Shown here: piece after piece, positions 51,320 through 60,691 of the stretch
Layout: every line of letters starts with the position of its first letter
Position numbering within the stretch: position 1 is the stretch's first letter
Source: CAVQKZ01 sp963837325
GTDB taxonomy: Bacteria; Actinomycetota; Actinomycetes; Mycobacteriales; Jatrophihabitantaceae
Direction of reading: 5' to 3'
Length of the DNA: 64,000 bases
Assembly: GCA_963837325.1 (NCBI GenBank)
Contig: CAWIMV010000001.1
Span: 2,170,001 to 2,234,000, forward strand
Position numbers and translations under genes: made by a program
Notes under the pieces: generated by a model
Told to the model about the DNA's origin: nothing
Seen by the model: the letters and a program-made list of their open reading frames with translations, nothing else
Databases searched by the model: none

Positions 51320-54300
51320 GTGACGACTCACCAGTCGACAGGCAATGACCCCGCCCCTGCCCCGGGGGATTTCGGCACGAACGAGTGGCTCGTCGAGGAC
51401 ATGTACGAGCGCTTCCTCAGCGACCCGGGCAGTGTCGACGAGGCGTGGCACGACTTCTTCGCCGACTACCGGCCGAGTTCGGGCAACGGGGCCGGACGTC
51501 GCCCCGCACCGGCCGCCACGAGCACCGATGGCGGCACGCCGCCGCCGACGCCCGGCACCGATCCGGGCGCGAAGCCAAAAGCCCAGGCAACGCCGGAGCA
51601 GGCCGACGCACCCGCCAAGCCCGAACCGAAGCCGACCCAGAAGGCAGAGCAGAAGGCGGCCGAGCAGGACGGCAAGCCCGCGACCGCGCAGGACGGCAAG
51701 CCCGCGACCGCGCAGCAGCCGCAGAAGTCCGGCGGCGGCGGATCTTCCGGTGCCAGCACACCGTTGCGCGGCGCGGCATCGCGCGTGGTCGCGAACATGC
51801 AGGCCTCGCTGAGCGTCCCCACCGCCACCAGCGTGCGGGCCGTCCCGGCCAAGTTGATGGCCGACAACCGCGTCGTGATCAACAACCACCTGCGCCGCTC
51901 GCGCGGCGGCAAGGTGAGCTACACCCACATCATCGGCTACGCCGTCGTGCGCGCGCTGCACAACCACCCCGAGATGAACAACGCGTTCGCCGAGGTCGAG
52001 GGAAAGCCGACCCTCGTCACCCCGGAGCACGTCAATCTCGGGATCGCCATCGACCTCGTAGGCAAGGACAACTCGCGTTCTCTGGTGGTGGCCAATATCA
52101 AGGCCGCCGAGACGATGGACTTCGCCACGTTCTGGAACGCCTACGAGGACATCATCCGGCGCGCCCGCTCGGGCAAGCTCGGCGCCGACGACTTCAACGG
52201 CACTACGCTCAGCCTGACCAACCCCGGCACGATCGGCACCAACCACTCGGTGCCGCGCCTCATGGCCGGCCAGGGCACGATCATCGGCGTCGGCGCGATG
52301 GAGTACCCGGCCGAGTTCAGCGGGATGAGCGACGAGAAGCTGACCGACCGGGCGATCAGCAAGATCATGACGCTCACGTCGACGTACGACCATCGCATCA
52401 TCCAGGGCGCACAGTCCGGGGAGTTCTTGCGCCGGATCCACGAATTGCTGCTGGCCGACGACTTCTACGACGAGATCTTCGCCGCGCTGCGGATCCCGTA
52501 CGAGCCGGTGCGCTGGATGGTCGACCGCGACTTCAGCCACGAAGGCCAGATCGACAAGAACGCCCGGGTCATCGAGTTGATCAATTCGTACCGGGCCAAC
52601 GGGCACCTGATGGCCGACACCGACCCGCTCGAGTTCACAGTCCGCACGCATCCCGACCTCGACATCACCCGGCACGGGCTGACGCTGTGGGATCTCGACC
52701 GCGAGTTCCCGGTCGACGGCTTCGCCGGCGCGAAGCTGATGAAGCTGCGCGACATCCTTGGCGTGCTCCGGGACGCGTACTGCCGTCGGGTCGGCGTCGA
52801 GTACATGCACATCACCGACCCGGCTCAGCGGCAATGGCTGCAGAACCGCATCGAGGTCAAGACCGACGCTCCGACCCGTGAGGAGCAGTTGCACATCCTC
52901 GGCCGCCTGAACGCGGCCGAGGCGTTCGAGACGTTCCTGCAGACGAAGTACGTCGGCCAGAAGCGCTTCAGCCTCGAAGGTGCCGAGACGGTGATCGCCC
53001 TGCTCGATGCCGTCCTCGCGTCGGCCGCCGACCAGGAACTCGACGAGGTCGTGGTCGGCATGCCGCACCGTGGCCGCCTCAACGTCCTGGCCAACATCGT
53101 CGGCAAGCCTTACGCCAAGATCTTCAACGAGTTCGAAGGCAATATCGACCCCGACACCGCGCAGGGTTCCGGCGACGTGAAGTACCACCTCGGCGCGGCC
53201 GGCACCTTCCGCGCACCCAGCGGCCGCGAGATCGCGGTGGCCTTGACGGCCAACCCATCGCACCTGGAGGCGGTCGACCCGGTGCTCGAAGGCATCGTGC
53301 GGGCCAAGCAGGACATCCTGAACAAGGGCGAGGCCGGATTCACCGTGCTGCCCGTGCTCATGCACGGCGACGCCGCGTTCGCCGGTCAGGGCGTCGTCGC
53401 CGAGACGCTGAACCTCTCGCAGCTGCGCGGCTATCGCAACGGCGGCACGGTGCACGTGGTCGTCAACAACCAGGTCGGGTTCACCACGTCCCCGTCGGCC
53501 TCACGCTCGTCGCTGTACGCCACCGACATCGCGCGGATGATCGCGGCGCCGATCTTCCACGTGAACGGCGACGACCCCGAGGCGTGTGTGCGCGTGGCCG
53601 AGCTGGCCGTCGACTACCGCCGGGAGTTCAAGAAAGACGTCGTCATCGACATGGTCTGCTACCGGCGTCGCGGGCACAACGAGGCCGACAATCCGTCGTT
53701 CACGCAGCCGCAGATGTACGACATCATCGACGGCAAGCGCAGCGTCCGAAAGCTCTACACCGAGGCGCTCGTGGGCCGCGGTGACATCACGCTCGAAGAT
53801 GCCGAGGCAGCTCTCAAGGACTTCCAGCAGCAGTTGGAGAAGGTCTTCGTCGAGACCCGCAACGCCTCGGGCTCCACTGCGCCGGAGCCGGACATCGAGA
53901 ACACCACGCCGTCGCAGCAGGTGACGACGGCCGTCGGCGTCGAGGTGATCAAGCGCATTGCCGATGCCTACGCCAACCCGCCCGAGGGCTTCACTTTGCA
54001 CCCCCGCCTCAAGCAGCAGATCGATCGACGGGTGGCCATGGCCAGCGGCGGCAACGTCGACTGGGCCACGGCTGAACTGTTCGCGTTCGGATCGCTGGTC
54101 ATGCAGGGCCGTCCGGTGCGCGTGGCCGGCCAGGACACCCGGCGGGGGACGTTCAGCCAGCGTCACGCCACCCTCATCGACCGCAACAACGGCACCGAGT
54201 ACACGCCGCTGAAGAACCTGACCGACGACCAGGCGCCGTTCTGGATCTATGACTCGCTGCTCTCGGAGTACGCCGCGATGGGCTTCGAGTACGGCTATTC

Positions 54301-55072
54301 AGTCGTGCGTGAGGACGCCCTGGTCTGCTGGGAGGCCCAGTTCGGCGACTTCGGCAACGGTGCCCAGACCATCGTCGACGAGTTCATCTCCTCCGGCGAG
54401 GCGAAATGGGGGCAACGCTCAGCGGTGTCGCTGCTGCTCCCGCACGGTTACGAAGGTCAGGGCCCGGATCACTCGTCCGGCCGTCCCGAGCGGTTCCTGC
54501 AGATGGCGGCCGAGAACAACATGACCGTGGCCATGTGCTCGTCGCCGGCGAATTACTTCCACCTGTTGCGGCGCCAGGGACTCTCGCCGGTGCGTCGTCC
54601 GCTCATCGCGTTCACGCCGAAGTCCTTGCTGCGGCTCAAGGCCGCGGTCAGCGAGATCGAGGACTTCACGTCCGGCTCGTTCCGGCCGGTGCTGGGCGAT
54701 CCGCAAGCCGAACCAGGCAACGTGCGCCGCGTGCTGCTGTGCAGCGGAAAGGTGTACTACGACCTGGCCACGGCCCGCAGGGAGCAGAACCGCAACGACG
54801 TCGCGATCGTGCGCCTGGAGCAGCTTTACCCCTTGCCGGTCGACGAACTGCGGGTCGAGTTCGCGCGCTTCCCTGACGCCGAGCTGGTGTGGGTCCAAGA
54901 GGAGCCGGCCAACCAGGGCGGCTGGCCGTTCATGGCGCTCAACCTGCCCGAACACCTCGAGGGCCGGCAGTTGCTGCGGGTTGCCCGACGCCCCTCAGCC
55001 TCACCGGCCGTCGGCTCCGCGCGTATCCACGAAGCGCAGCAGCACGAGGTCGTCGACGCGGCGTTCGGCTGA
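51320..55072 (+). CDS. kgd: Multifunctional 2-oxoglutarate decarboxylase/dehydrogenase E1 with fused E2 domain
   Basis: A 1250-residue enzyme of the actinobacterial Kgd/OdhA type that oxidises or decarboxylates 2-oxoglutarate in the TCA cycle. A short N-terminal E1 signature (FLSDPGSVDEAWHDFFADYR, about 25-50) is followed by an Ala/Pro/Lys linker with the repeated DGKPATAQ. The E2-like succinyltransferase domain comes next (about 150-385, TYDHRIIQGAQSGEF with His358), then the thiamine-dependent E1 domains (about 420-1250, EVVVGMPHRGRLNVLANIVG). There is no lipoyl domain, as in relatives. Start GTG 51320 follows an upstream frame lacking a site. Length matches mycobacterial Kgd (about 1230). 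Confidence 0.96.
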   Translation: MTTHQSTGNDPAPAPGDFGTNEWLVEDMYERFLSDPGSVDEAWHDFFADYRPSSGNGAGRRPAPAATSTDGGTPPPTPGTDPGAKPKAQATPEQADAPAKPEPKPTQKAEQKAAEQDGKPATAQDGKPATAQQPQKSGGGGSSGASTPLRGAASRVVANMQASLSVPTATSVRAVPAKLMADNRVVINNHLRRSRGGKVSYTHIIGYAVVRALHNHPEMNNAFAEVEGKPTLVTPEHVNLGIAIDLVGKDNSRSLVVANIKAAETMDFATFWNAYEDIIRRARSGKLGADDFNGTTLSLTNPGTIGTNHSVPRLMAGQGTIIGVGAMEYPAEFSGMSDEKLTDRAISKIMTLTSTYDHRIIQGAQSGEFLRRIHELLLADDFYDEIFAALRIPYEPVRWMVDRDFSHEGQIDKNARVIELINSYRANGHLMADTDPLEFTVRTHPDLDITRHGLTLWDLDREFPVDGFAGAKLMKLRDILGVLRDAYCRRVGVEYMHITDPAQRQWLQNRIEVKTDAPTREEQLHILGRLNAAEAFETFLQTKYVGQKRFSLEGAETVIALLDAVLASAADQELDEVVVGMPHRGRLNVLANIVGKPYAKIFNEFEGNIDPDTAQGSGDVKYHLGAAGTFRAPSGREIAVALTANPSHLEAVDPVLEGIVRAKQDILNKGEAGFTVLPVLMHGDAAFAGQGVVAETLNLSQLRGYRNGGTVHVVVNNQVGFTTSPSASRSSLYATDIARMIAAPIFHVNGDDPEACVRVAELAVDYRREFKKDVVIDMVCYRRRGHNEADNPSFTQPQMYDIIDGKRSVRKLYTEALVGRGDITLEDAEAALKDFQQQLEKVFVETRNASGSTAPEPDIENTTPSQQVTTAVGVEVIKRIADAYANPPEGFTLHPRLKQQIDRRVAMASGGNVDWATAELFAFGSLVMQGRPVRVAGQDTRRGTFSQRHATLIDRNNGTEYTPLKNLTDDQAPFWIYDSLLSEYAAMGFEYGYSVVREDALVCWEAQFGDFGNGAQTIVDEFISSGEAKWGQRSAVSLLLPHGYEGQGPDHSSGRPERFLQMAAENNMTVAMCSSPANYFHLLRRQGLSPVRRPLIAFTPKSLLRLKAAVSEIEDFTSGSFRPVLGDPQAEPGNVRRVLLCSGKVYYDLATARREQNRNDVAIVRLEQLYPLPVDELRVEFARFPDAELVWVQEEPANQGGWPFMALNLPEHLEGRQLLRVARRPSASPAVGSARIHEAQQHEVVDAAFG

Positions 55073-55079
55073 TCGGCTG

Positions 55080-56066
55080 GTGAGCGCACCGATCCGCTGG
55101 GGGATCCTCGGCGCGGGCGGGATTGCCGCTACCGTCAGCGCCGACATAGCCGCCTCCGAAGCCAGCATTCTCGGCGCGGTCGGCGCTCGCGACGGCCGTC
55201 GTGCGGCGGAGTTTGCGGATCGGCACGGCGTTGCCCGGTCCTACGGCTCCTATCGCGAGCTGGTCGAGGACCCCGACCTGGACGTGATCTACATCGCCAC
55301 GACGCACGCCCAGCACCACGAGCACGCCCTGCTCGCGCTCGAGGCGGGCAAGCCGGTGCTGGTCGAGAAGGCCTTCACCCTCAACGCCAAGCAAGCTCGC
55401 GAGGTCGTGGCGGCGGCTCGCGCGCGGCAGTTGTTCTGCATGGAGGCCATGTGGATGCGGTTCAATCCGCTCATCGCCGAAGCCCAGACTCTGGCTGCCA
55501 GCGGCCAGATCGGTGAGGTGGTCAACGTCCGCGCCGACCTCTCGCGGCGTTTCGACTACCGGCCGGAGCATCGGCTGTTCGACCTTGCGGCCGGCGGGGG
55601 CGCTCTGCTGGACCTCGGCGTGTATCCGGTGACGTTCGCGTGGCTGTTCCTCGGTCAACCCGATGTCGTCCAGGCGACGGGCACCCGCTCCCCGACCGGT
55701 TCCGACGCGACCGCCGCCGTGCAGCTCGGTTACCGCACTGGTCAGGTGGCCCAGATCCATACCAGTGCCACGTTCCACAGTCCGTTGGGCGGCCTCGTCG
55801 CGGGTACCCGCGGCTGGATCCGCATCGACTCCCCCCTGCACCGACCAGTCAGCATCACCGTGCGCACCGACGACGGCGAGCGAGTCATCACCCGGGATGT
55901 GCCGGGCCGTGGCTACGGCCTGGAGGTGGCCGAGGTCGAGCGGTGCCTGCGCGCCGGTGAGTTGGAAAGTCCCGTCGTACCGCTCGAGGACACCGTTGCC
56001 ATCCTCGGGATCATCGACGAGGCGCGCGCTCAGCTCGCAGTGCGCTATCCAGCCGACGAGGAGTGA
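55080..56066 (+). CDS. Gfo/Idh/MocA-family oxidoreductase
   Basis: A 328-residue NAD(P)-dependent dehydrogenase. The Rossmann motif GILGAGGIAATV lies near residues 8-19 and the family motif EKAFTLNAKQAREV near 96-109. The catalytic-domain stretch GGGALLDLGVYPVTFAWLFL lies near 178-197. Start GTG 55080 lies seven bases after the kgd stop, so it may be part of that transcript. Members act on sugars, inositols or related hydroxyl compounds; the substrate cannot be told. The stop lies seven bases before the DUF6104 gene. Confidence 0.87.
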   Translation: MSAPIRWGILGAGGIAATVSADIAASEASILGAVGARDGRRAAEFADRHGVARSYGSYRELVEDPDLDVIYIATTHAQHHEHALLALEAGKPVLVEKAFTLNAKQAREVVAAARARQLFCMEAMWMRFNPLIAEAQTLAASGQIGEVVNVRADLSRRFDYRPEHRLFDLAAGGGALLDLGVYPVTFAWLFLGQPDVVQATGTRSPTGSDATAAVQLGYRTGQVAQIHTSATFHSPLGGLVAGTRGWIRIDSPLHRPVSITVRTDDGERVITRDVPGRGYGLEVAEVERCLRAGELESPVVPLEDTVAILGIIDEARAQLAVRYPADEE

Positions 56067-56072
56067 GCCGTC

Positions 56073-56246
56073 ATGTACTTCACCGACCGGGGGATCGAAG
56101 AACTCGTCGATCGGCGCGGCGCGGACCAGGTCAGTTTGGAATGGCTCGGCACGCGGCTGCAGGCCTTCGTCGACACCCACCCGGACTTCGAGGTCGCGAT
56201 CGATCGGTTGGCCACTTGGCTTGCTCGCGAGGACGACGACGACTGA
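56073..56246 (+). CDS. DUF6104-family small protein
   Basis: A 57-residue acidic protein of unknown function: MYFTDRGIEELVDRRGADQV at the N-terminus and AIDRLATWLAREDDDD at the end. GAGGAG lies about nine bases upstream of ATG 56073, and the gene follows the oxidoreductase stop by seven bases. It resembles the short family kept next to kgd in many actinobacteria, where its role is unknown. The acidic end and helical middle suggest a protein-binding partner. Confidence 0.85.
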   Translation: MYFTDRGIEELVDRRGADQVSLEWLGTRLQAFVDTHPDFEVAIDRLATWLAREDDDD

Positions 56247-56301
56247 GCTGCGATAGCGCCCGGGGACGCCTCGGGGATTACCGAGACGCCCACCGGACCC
56301 G

Positions 56302-56403
56302 TCAGTGGTTCTTGTGGCGGCTGCCCTCGGCCATCGAAATGGCGGCCAGCGCAGCCAGGGCCACGAGAACGAGCACGACGCCCGCTCCGGTGCTGGTGAA
56401 CAT
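56302..56403 (-). CDS. 33-residue single-helix membrane peptide
   Basis: A small gene with a strong ribosome binding site (GGAAGGAGA, six bases before ATG 56403). The product opens MFTSTGAGVVLVLVALAALA, continues with a few more hydrophobic residues to SMAEG, and ends SRHKNH. One membrane helix followed by a short basic tail is clear. It lies 75 bases upstream of nothing on its own strand and is antisense to no larger gene; it is convergent with DUF6104. No function can be assigned. Confidence 0.7.
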   Translation of the reverse strand: MFTSTGAGVVLVLVALAALAAISMAEGSRHKNH

Positions 56404-56478
56404 GGGTTCTCCTTCCCCCAGATCAAGGTGCTCCCAACTCCAAAGTAACCGGTACTAGCGAGTAACAGTTACCGCAGG

Positions 56479-57147
56479 TTAGGTGACGGTCGTCGCAGCC
56501 GGAGCGAAGGCCGAAACCACTGGCTCCGCGGCCCTCGGCTTGCTCTGGACATCGAACAGAGGCATGAAGATCTGGACCAGCGGGCCGATGCCCAGCGCGA
56601 ACACGACCGTGCCGATTCCAACCGTGCCGCCCAGCAACCAACCGGTCGCGAGCACCGTGAGTTCCAGGAGGGTGCGGGTCAGGCGGATCGAGCGACCGGT
56701 CCGGCGGGCCAGTCCGGTCATCAGGCCGTCGCGAGGGCCGGGACCAAGGTTCGCGCCGATGTACATGCCCGTCGCCACGCCGCAGAGCACCACGCCAACC
56801 AGTAGGTCGGTGATGCGCCAGCCCAGCACGTGGACATGCGGCAGCCACATCAGGGACGCATTCATCGAGACCCCGATGAGCACCACGTTGCTGAGCGTGC
56901 CGACGCCGGGCAGTTGCCGCAGCGGTATCCACAACAGCAGCACGCTCGCGCCGACCAAGATGACAAGTGTGCCAATGGCCAGCCCCAAGTGCCGAGCCAG
57001 GCCCTGGTGGAACACATCCCACGGATCCAGGCCCAGGCCGGATCGCACTTGCAGCGCGCCGGCCAGGCCGTAACAGACCAGGCCAATGTAGAGCTGAGTT
57101 AGTCGACGAGGCAGTCGGCTCCGGGCCATTGACGTCACGTTGTCCAT
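56479..57147 (-). CDS. YczE-type membrane protein
   Basis: A 222-residue membrane protein with five to six helices of the YczE/YyaS/YitT group (RLTQLYIGLVCYGLAGALQV, LGLDPWDVFHQGLA, GANLGPGPRDGLMTG). ATG 57147 is chosen; ATG 57129 is possible. It diverges from a MocR-type regulator. The pair yczE-yczR, with a MocR regulator controlling the membrane protein, is a known arrangement in many bacteria. The transported or sensed compound is not known; a link to vitamin B6 or amino acids comes from the regulator family only. Confidence 0.85.
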   Translation of the reverse strand: MDNVTSMARSRLPRRLTQLYIGLVCYGLAGALQVRSGLGLDPWDVFHQGLARHLGLAIGTLVILVGASVLLLWIPLRQLPGVGTLSNVVLIGVSMNASLMWLPHVHVLGWRITDLLVGVVLCGVATGMYIGANLGPGPRDGLMTGLARRTGRSIRLTRTLLELTVLATGWLLGGTVGIGTVVFALGIGPLVQIFMPLFDVQSKPRAAEPVVSAFAPAATTVT

Positions 57148-57178
57148 AGTGTCAGGACCTACCAACCGATATCGCGCG

Positions 57179-57214
57179 CCAATTGCAAGCTAATGGCGTA
57201 CCAATCAGGCCAAT
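57179..57214. promoter_or_regulatory. CCAAT repeats, candidate operator of the MocR/YczR-like regulator
   Basis: CCAAT occurs at 57179-57183, 57201-57205 and 57210-57214 in the 86-base region between the two divergent starts; the first two are 22 bases apart (about two helical turns) and the third is nine bases on. A related CCAAC lies near 57162. MocR-type regulators bind direct repeats in such divergent spacers. Assignment is by position only. Confidence 0.45.
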
Positions 57215-57233
57215 GTCGTGCCACGATGGAGCG

Positions 57234-58676
57234 ATGGCTGCTGTCTCCCGGCTGGGCGGGCGTGCCCTCGCCGCCTTGTTGCCCGACCTGCATACCTTGC
57301 CCGGGCCGGTCTACCTGGCCCTGAGCTCGGCGATCACCGCGCTCATCCTCGACGCCCGAATCGCCACCGAGACCCGACTGCCGTCCGAACGCGAGCTGGC
57401 AGTCGCCCTCCAGGTCAGTCGGGCCACCGTGACCGCCGCCTATGACACCTTGCGGAGCGAGGGCTTCCTGACCAGCCGCACCGGATCCGGAAGTTTCGTC
57501 ACCGTGCCCGGCGGATCACGCGTGCGCACGTCGCTGGCGCGGTGGAGTACCGCCGACAGCGACGCGCCTGACGTCATCGATCTGTCCTGCGCCGCCCTGC
57601 CGGCGCCGCCTGGCCGCATCGAGGCCGCAATCGCTGCCGCGACCGCCCGGATCACGTCGCTCACGGCCGGGGACGGCTACGAACCGGCCGGCATTGCCGA
57701 GCTGCGAGAGGCAGTGGCGCAGCGTTACACCGCCCGCGGTGCCGCGACTTCGGCCGACCAGATCCTGATCACCAGCGGCGCATTGCACGGGTTGGACCTG
57801 CTGCTTCGGCTGCTCGTCGGGCCGGGCGACCGGGTGCTCACCGAACTGCCGACCTATCCCGGTGCGCTGGATGCGATCAGGGGCAACGGCGCGCGGGTGC
57901 TGCCCGTGCCGATGGCCGCAACCGGTGGCTGGCAGGTCGACATCGTCACCGCCACGCTCCGGCAGACGGCTCCGCGCCTGGCCTACCTGATGCCGGACTT
58001 CCACAATCCGACCGGAGCCCTCATCGACGAAGCGGCGCGGCGCGAGGTGTTCCGAGCCGCCCGACGCACCGGCACCACGGTCGTCGTCGACGAGTCCTTC
58101 GTCGACCTGGGCTTTCGCACCGGTGAGCGCCCGAGCGCCGCGATCGACTCGTCGGTCATCAGCATCGGCTCGCTGTCAAAGCCGGTGTGGGGTGGCCTGC
58201 GGGTCGGCTGGCTGCGGGCCTCCACCGACCTGGTGCACCGACTCGCCGCCTTACGGGTGTCGATCGACATGGGTGGGGCGGTCCTGGACCAACTCATCGC
58301 TGCGCAGTTGTTCGCCAGCCTCGACGAGATCGCGGCGCAACGACGGGCGGAGCTGCGCCCCCAGCGTGATGCGCTGGTCACGGCGCTGGCCCGCGATCTG
58401 CCGCAATGGCGCTTCGCCGCGCCGAACGGCGGCTTGTCGCTGTGGGCCGAGCTCGATGCACCGTTGTCCACGCCGCTCACGCTGCTGGCCGCCCAGGCCG
58501 GCGTGGTGTTGGTGCCGGGCTCGCGCTTCGGCGTCGACGGCACGCTCGAACGGTTCCTGCGATTGCCGTTCGCTCTGCCGGCGGCGCGTCTGGACGAAGC
58601 TGTCCGCAGGGTGTCTCGGGTGTGGACGCAGCTCGGCCGATCAGGCCTAACCGCCCGCCAGCTCGTCGTGGCTTAG
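57234..58676 (+). CDS. MocR-type PLP-dependent transcriptional regulator (YczR-like)
   Basis: A 480-residue regulator. The N-terminal GntR winged helix (about 20-95, LPSERELAVALQVSRATVTA) is joined to an aminotransferase-like domain (about 115-470). The latter binds pyridoxal phosphate through Lys in SIGSLSKPVWGGLRVG, with FHNPTGA and VVDESF before it. Start ATG 57234 is used rather than 57183. It lies opposite yczE and probably controls it and itself. The 3' end overlaps the malic enzyme gene by 30 bases in a convergent arrangement. Confidence 0.9.
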   Translation: MAAVSRLGGRALAALLPDLHTLPGPVYLALSSAITALILDARIATETRLPSERELAVALQVSRATVTAAYDTLRSEGFLTSRTGSGSFVTVPGGSRVRTSLARWSTADSDAPDVIDLSCAALPAPPGRIEAAIAAATARITSLTAGDGYEPAGIAELREAVAQRYTARGAATSADQILITSGALHGLDLLLRLLVGPGDRVLTELPTYPGALDAIRGNGARVLPVPMAATGGWQVDIVTATLRQTAPRLAYLMPDFHNPTGALIDEAARREVFRAARRTGTTVVVDESFVDLGFRTGERPSAAIDSSVISIGSLSKPVWGGLRVGWLRASTDLVHRLAALRVSIDMGGAVLDQLIAAQLFASLDEIAAQRRAELRPQRDALVTALARDLPQWRFAAPNGGLSLWAELDAPLSTPLTLLAAQAGVVLVPGSRFGVDGTLERFLRLPFALPAARLDEAVRRVSRVWTQLGRSGLTARQLVVA

Positions 58677-59918
58677 CGGGGCCGGGGAAGCAACGCCGTC
58701 GGCCCGGGCCTGGGCTGCGACCGCAGCGGCCACGGCAGGAGCAACGCGTTTGTCGAACGGCGTCGGCACGATGTGCTCGGGCGTCAGGCTGCCTGCGACG
58801 ACGTCGCCGAGCGCCGCGGCCGCGGCCAACTTCATGTTCTCGGTGATTGCGCGGGCGCCAGCGTCGAACGCCCCGGCGAACACGCCGGGGAATGCCAACA
58901 CGTTGTTGATCTGGTTCGGCAGGTCGCTGCGGCCGGTGGCGACCACGGCCGCGTGCCGGTGCGCCACGGCCGGCTCGATCTCCGGCGTCGGGTTGGCCAA
59001 GGCGAAGATGACCGCATCCGTATTCATCCGGGCCACCGAGACTTCACCGATCGCGCCCGCACTCACCCCCAGGAACACGTCGGCGCCGTCGAGCGCGTCG
59101 TGCATCGAGCCTTGGATACCAGCCTTGTTCGTCGTACGGGCCAGCTCCTCCTTGACCGGGGTCAGCCCGCCACGGCTCGAATGCAGGACGCCGCGAGAGT
59201 CGACCACCGCAATGTCGCCGATGCCGGCGGCAAGCAAGATCTTCGTGCAAGCGACGCCGGCGGCGCCGGCCCCCGACACCACCGCGCGCAGGTCACTGAG
59301 CTCGCGCCCGGTGATCTTGGCAGCATTGCGCAGGGCCGCGAGCACGACGATCGCCGTGCCGTGCTGGTCGTCATGAAATACCGGGATGTCCAGGACCTCG
59401 CGCAGCTTGGTTTCGATGTCGAAGCAACGCGGCGCTGAGATGTCCTCGAGATTGATGCCGCCGAACGACGGCGACAGCCTGATCACGGTCTCGACGATCT
59501 CGTCGGAGTCGGTCGTGTCGAGGACGATCGGCACAGCGTTGAGCCCGGCGAACTCGCTGAACAGTGCGGCCTTGCCCTCCATCACGGGCAGGGCGGCGGC
59601 CGGTCCGATGTTGCCGAGTCCGAGAACTGCGGTGCCGTCGCTCACGACCGCGACCAGTCGGGAGCGCCAGGTGTAGGTGCGGGCCAGCGCTTCGTCCTCG
59701 GCAATCGCGGAGCAGACCTCGGCCACGCCGGGTGTGTAGGCCAGCGACAAGGACTCTCGGTCAACCAGCGGGAGCGTGCTGCGCACGGCGAGCTTGCCGC
59801 CTTCGTGCACGCGGAACACCGCGCTGTCCGGGTCGAACCCCACTGCGTGTGCCTTCCTAGCGTTGTCGTCCTTCGATGTCCGGTGCCCGGCCAGGTTACG
59901 GCGCGATCGGTGCTGCAT
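58647..59918 (-). CDS. NAD(P)-dependent malic enzyme
   Basis: A 423-residue enzyme that converts malate to pyruvate and CO2. Visible parts are SLAYTPGVAEVCSAIAEDEA with the catalytic Tyr, GDGTAVLGLGNIGP-like VSDGTAVLGLGNIGPAAALP, GINLEDISAPRCFDIE, the metal-binding PVFHDDQHGTAIVV and the nucleotide motif VSGAGAAGVACT. Length fits the short bacterial malic enzymes without a phosphotransacetylase domain. ATG 59918 is the probable start; the frame goes back to 59984, and a start further inside is possible because family members often begin nearer FRVHEGGKLAV. It diverges from the RmlC-like gene. Confidence 0.92.
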   Translation of the reverse strand: MQHRSRRNLAGHRTSKDDNARKAHAVGFDPDSAVFRVHEGGKLAVRSTLPLVDRESLSLAYTPGVAEVCSAIAEDEALARTYTWRSRLVAVVSDGTAVLGLGNIGPAAALPVMEGKAALFSEFAGLNAVPIVLDTTDSDEIVETVIRLSPSFGGINLEDISAPRCFDIETKLREVLDIPVFHDDQHGTAIVVLAALRNAAKITGRELSDLRAVVSGAGAAGVACTKILLAAGIGDIAVVDSRGVLHSSRGGLTPVKEELARTTNKAGIQGSMHDALDGADVFLGVSAGAIGEVSVARMNTDAVIFALANPTPEIEPAVAHRHAAVVATGRSDLPNQINNVLAFPGVFAGAFDAGARAITENMKLAAAAALGDVVAGSLTPEHIVPTPFDKRVAPAVAAAVAAQARADGVASPAPLSHDELAGG

Positions 59919-59998
59919 ACGGGGTTCGCCCGCCGCCAAGTCTGGCACGTCGGGCCCGGAATCGAGGCCGGTTGTCCCCCGCACTATCGTCGGCGGAC

Positions 59999-60628
59999 AT
60001 GCACACCCGACCTCTGTCGATCGACGGCGCCTGGGAATTCACGCCCCGCGCCTTCGGCGACGATCGCGGTGTGTTCCTGGAATGGTTCAAGTCCGACGTC
60101 CTGACCGAGGCCATCGGCCACCCGCTCTCCATCGCGCAGGCAAATCAGTCGGTGTCCGCTCAGGGCGTCGTGCGCGGTCTGCACTTTGCCGCCGTGCCGC
60201 CGAGCCAGGCCAAGTACGTGTACTGCACGCAGGGGGCGGTTCTCGACATCGTCGTCGACATCCGAGTCGGATCACCGACGTTCGGCGAGTGGGACGCGGT
60301 GCGCCTTGACGACGTCGACCGGCGCGCCGTCTATGTGGCGGAAGGACTCGGCCACGCGTTCATGGCGCTGGTGGACGGCAGCGCAGTGACCTACCTGTGC
60401 TCGACGCCGTATACCCCCAGCCGGGAATTCGGAACCCATCCCCTTGACGCCGAACTCGGCCTGCCCTGGCCACCGGACATCACGCCGATCCTGTCCGAGA
60501 AGGACGCCGCCGCTCCGACGCTGCGCGAGGCCGAGGCCGAGGGATTGCTGCCGACCTACACGGCGTGCCGGGAGTTCTACGCGCTGCTGACCGCCGGCCC
60601 GGGGCCGGATCCTCGCGACCTCGGCTAG
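59999..60628 (+). CDS. dTDP-4-dehydrorhamnose 3,5-epimerase-like protein
   Basis: A 209-residue cupin of the RmlC family. The start ATG 59999 opens MHTRPLSIDGAWEFTPRAFG; GVFLEWFKSD, VRGLHFAAVPPSQAKYVYCT (with the catalytic His in RGLHF) and VYVAEGLGHAFMAL follow. RmlC makes dTDP-4-keto-L-rhamnose for cell-surface sugars. No rmlA, B or D is close by, so the gene stands alone and might make a different 3- or 3,5-epimerised sugar. Confidence 0.9.
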   Translation: MHTRPLSIDGAWEFTPRAFGDDRGVFLEWFKSDVLTEAIGHPLSIAQANQSVSAQGVVRGLHFAAVPPSQAKYVYCTQGAVLDIVVDIRVGSPTFGEWDAVRLDDVDRRAVYVAEGLGHAFMALVDGSAVTYLCSTPYTPSREFGTHPLDAELGLPWPPDITPILSEKDAAAPTLREAEAEGLLPTYTACREFYALLTAGPGPDPRDLG

Positions 60629-60691
60629 ACAAACCGGCAATATCGGCGCACCGTGACATTGCGCCCAACCCGGGCATCCCCTGGAGGTCAC

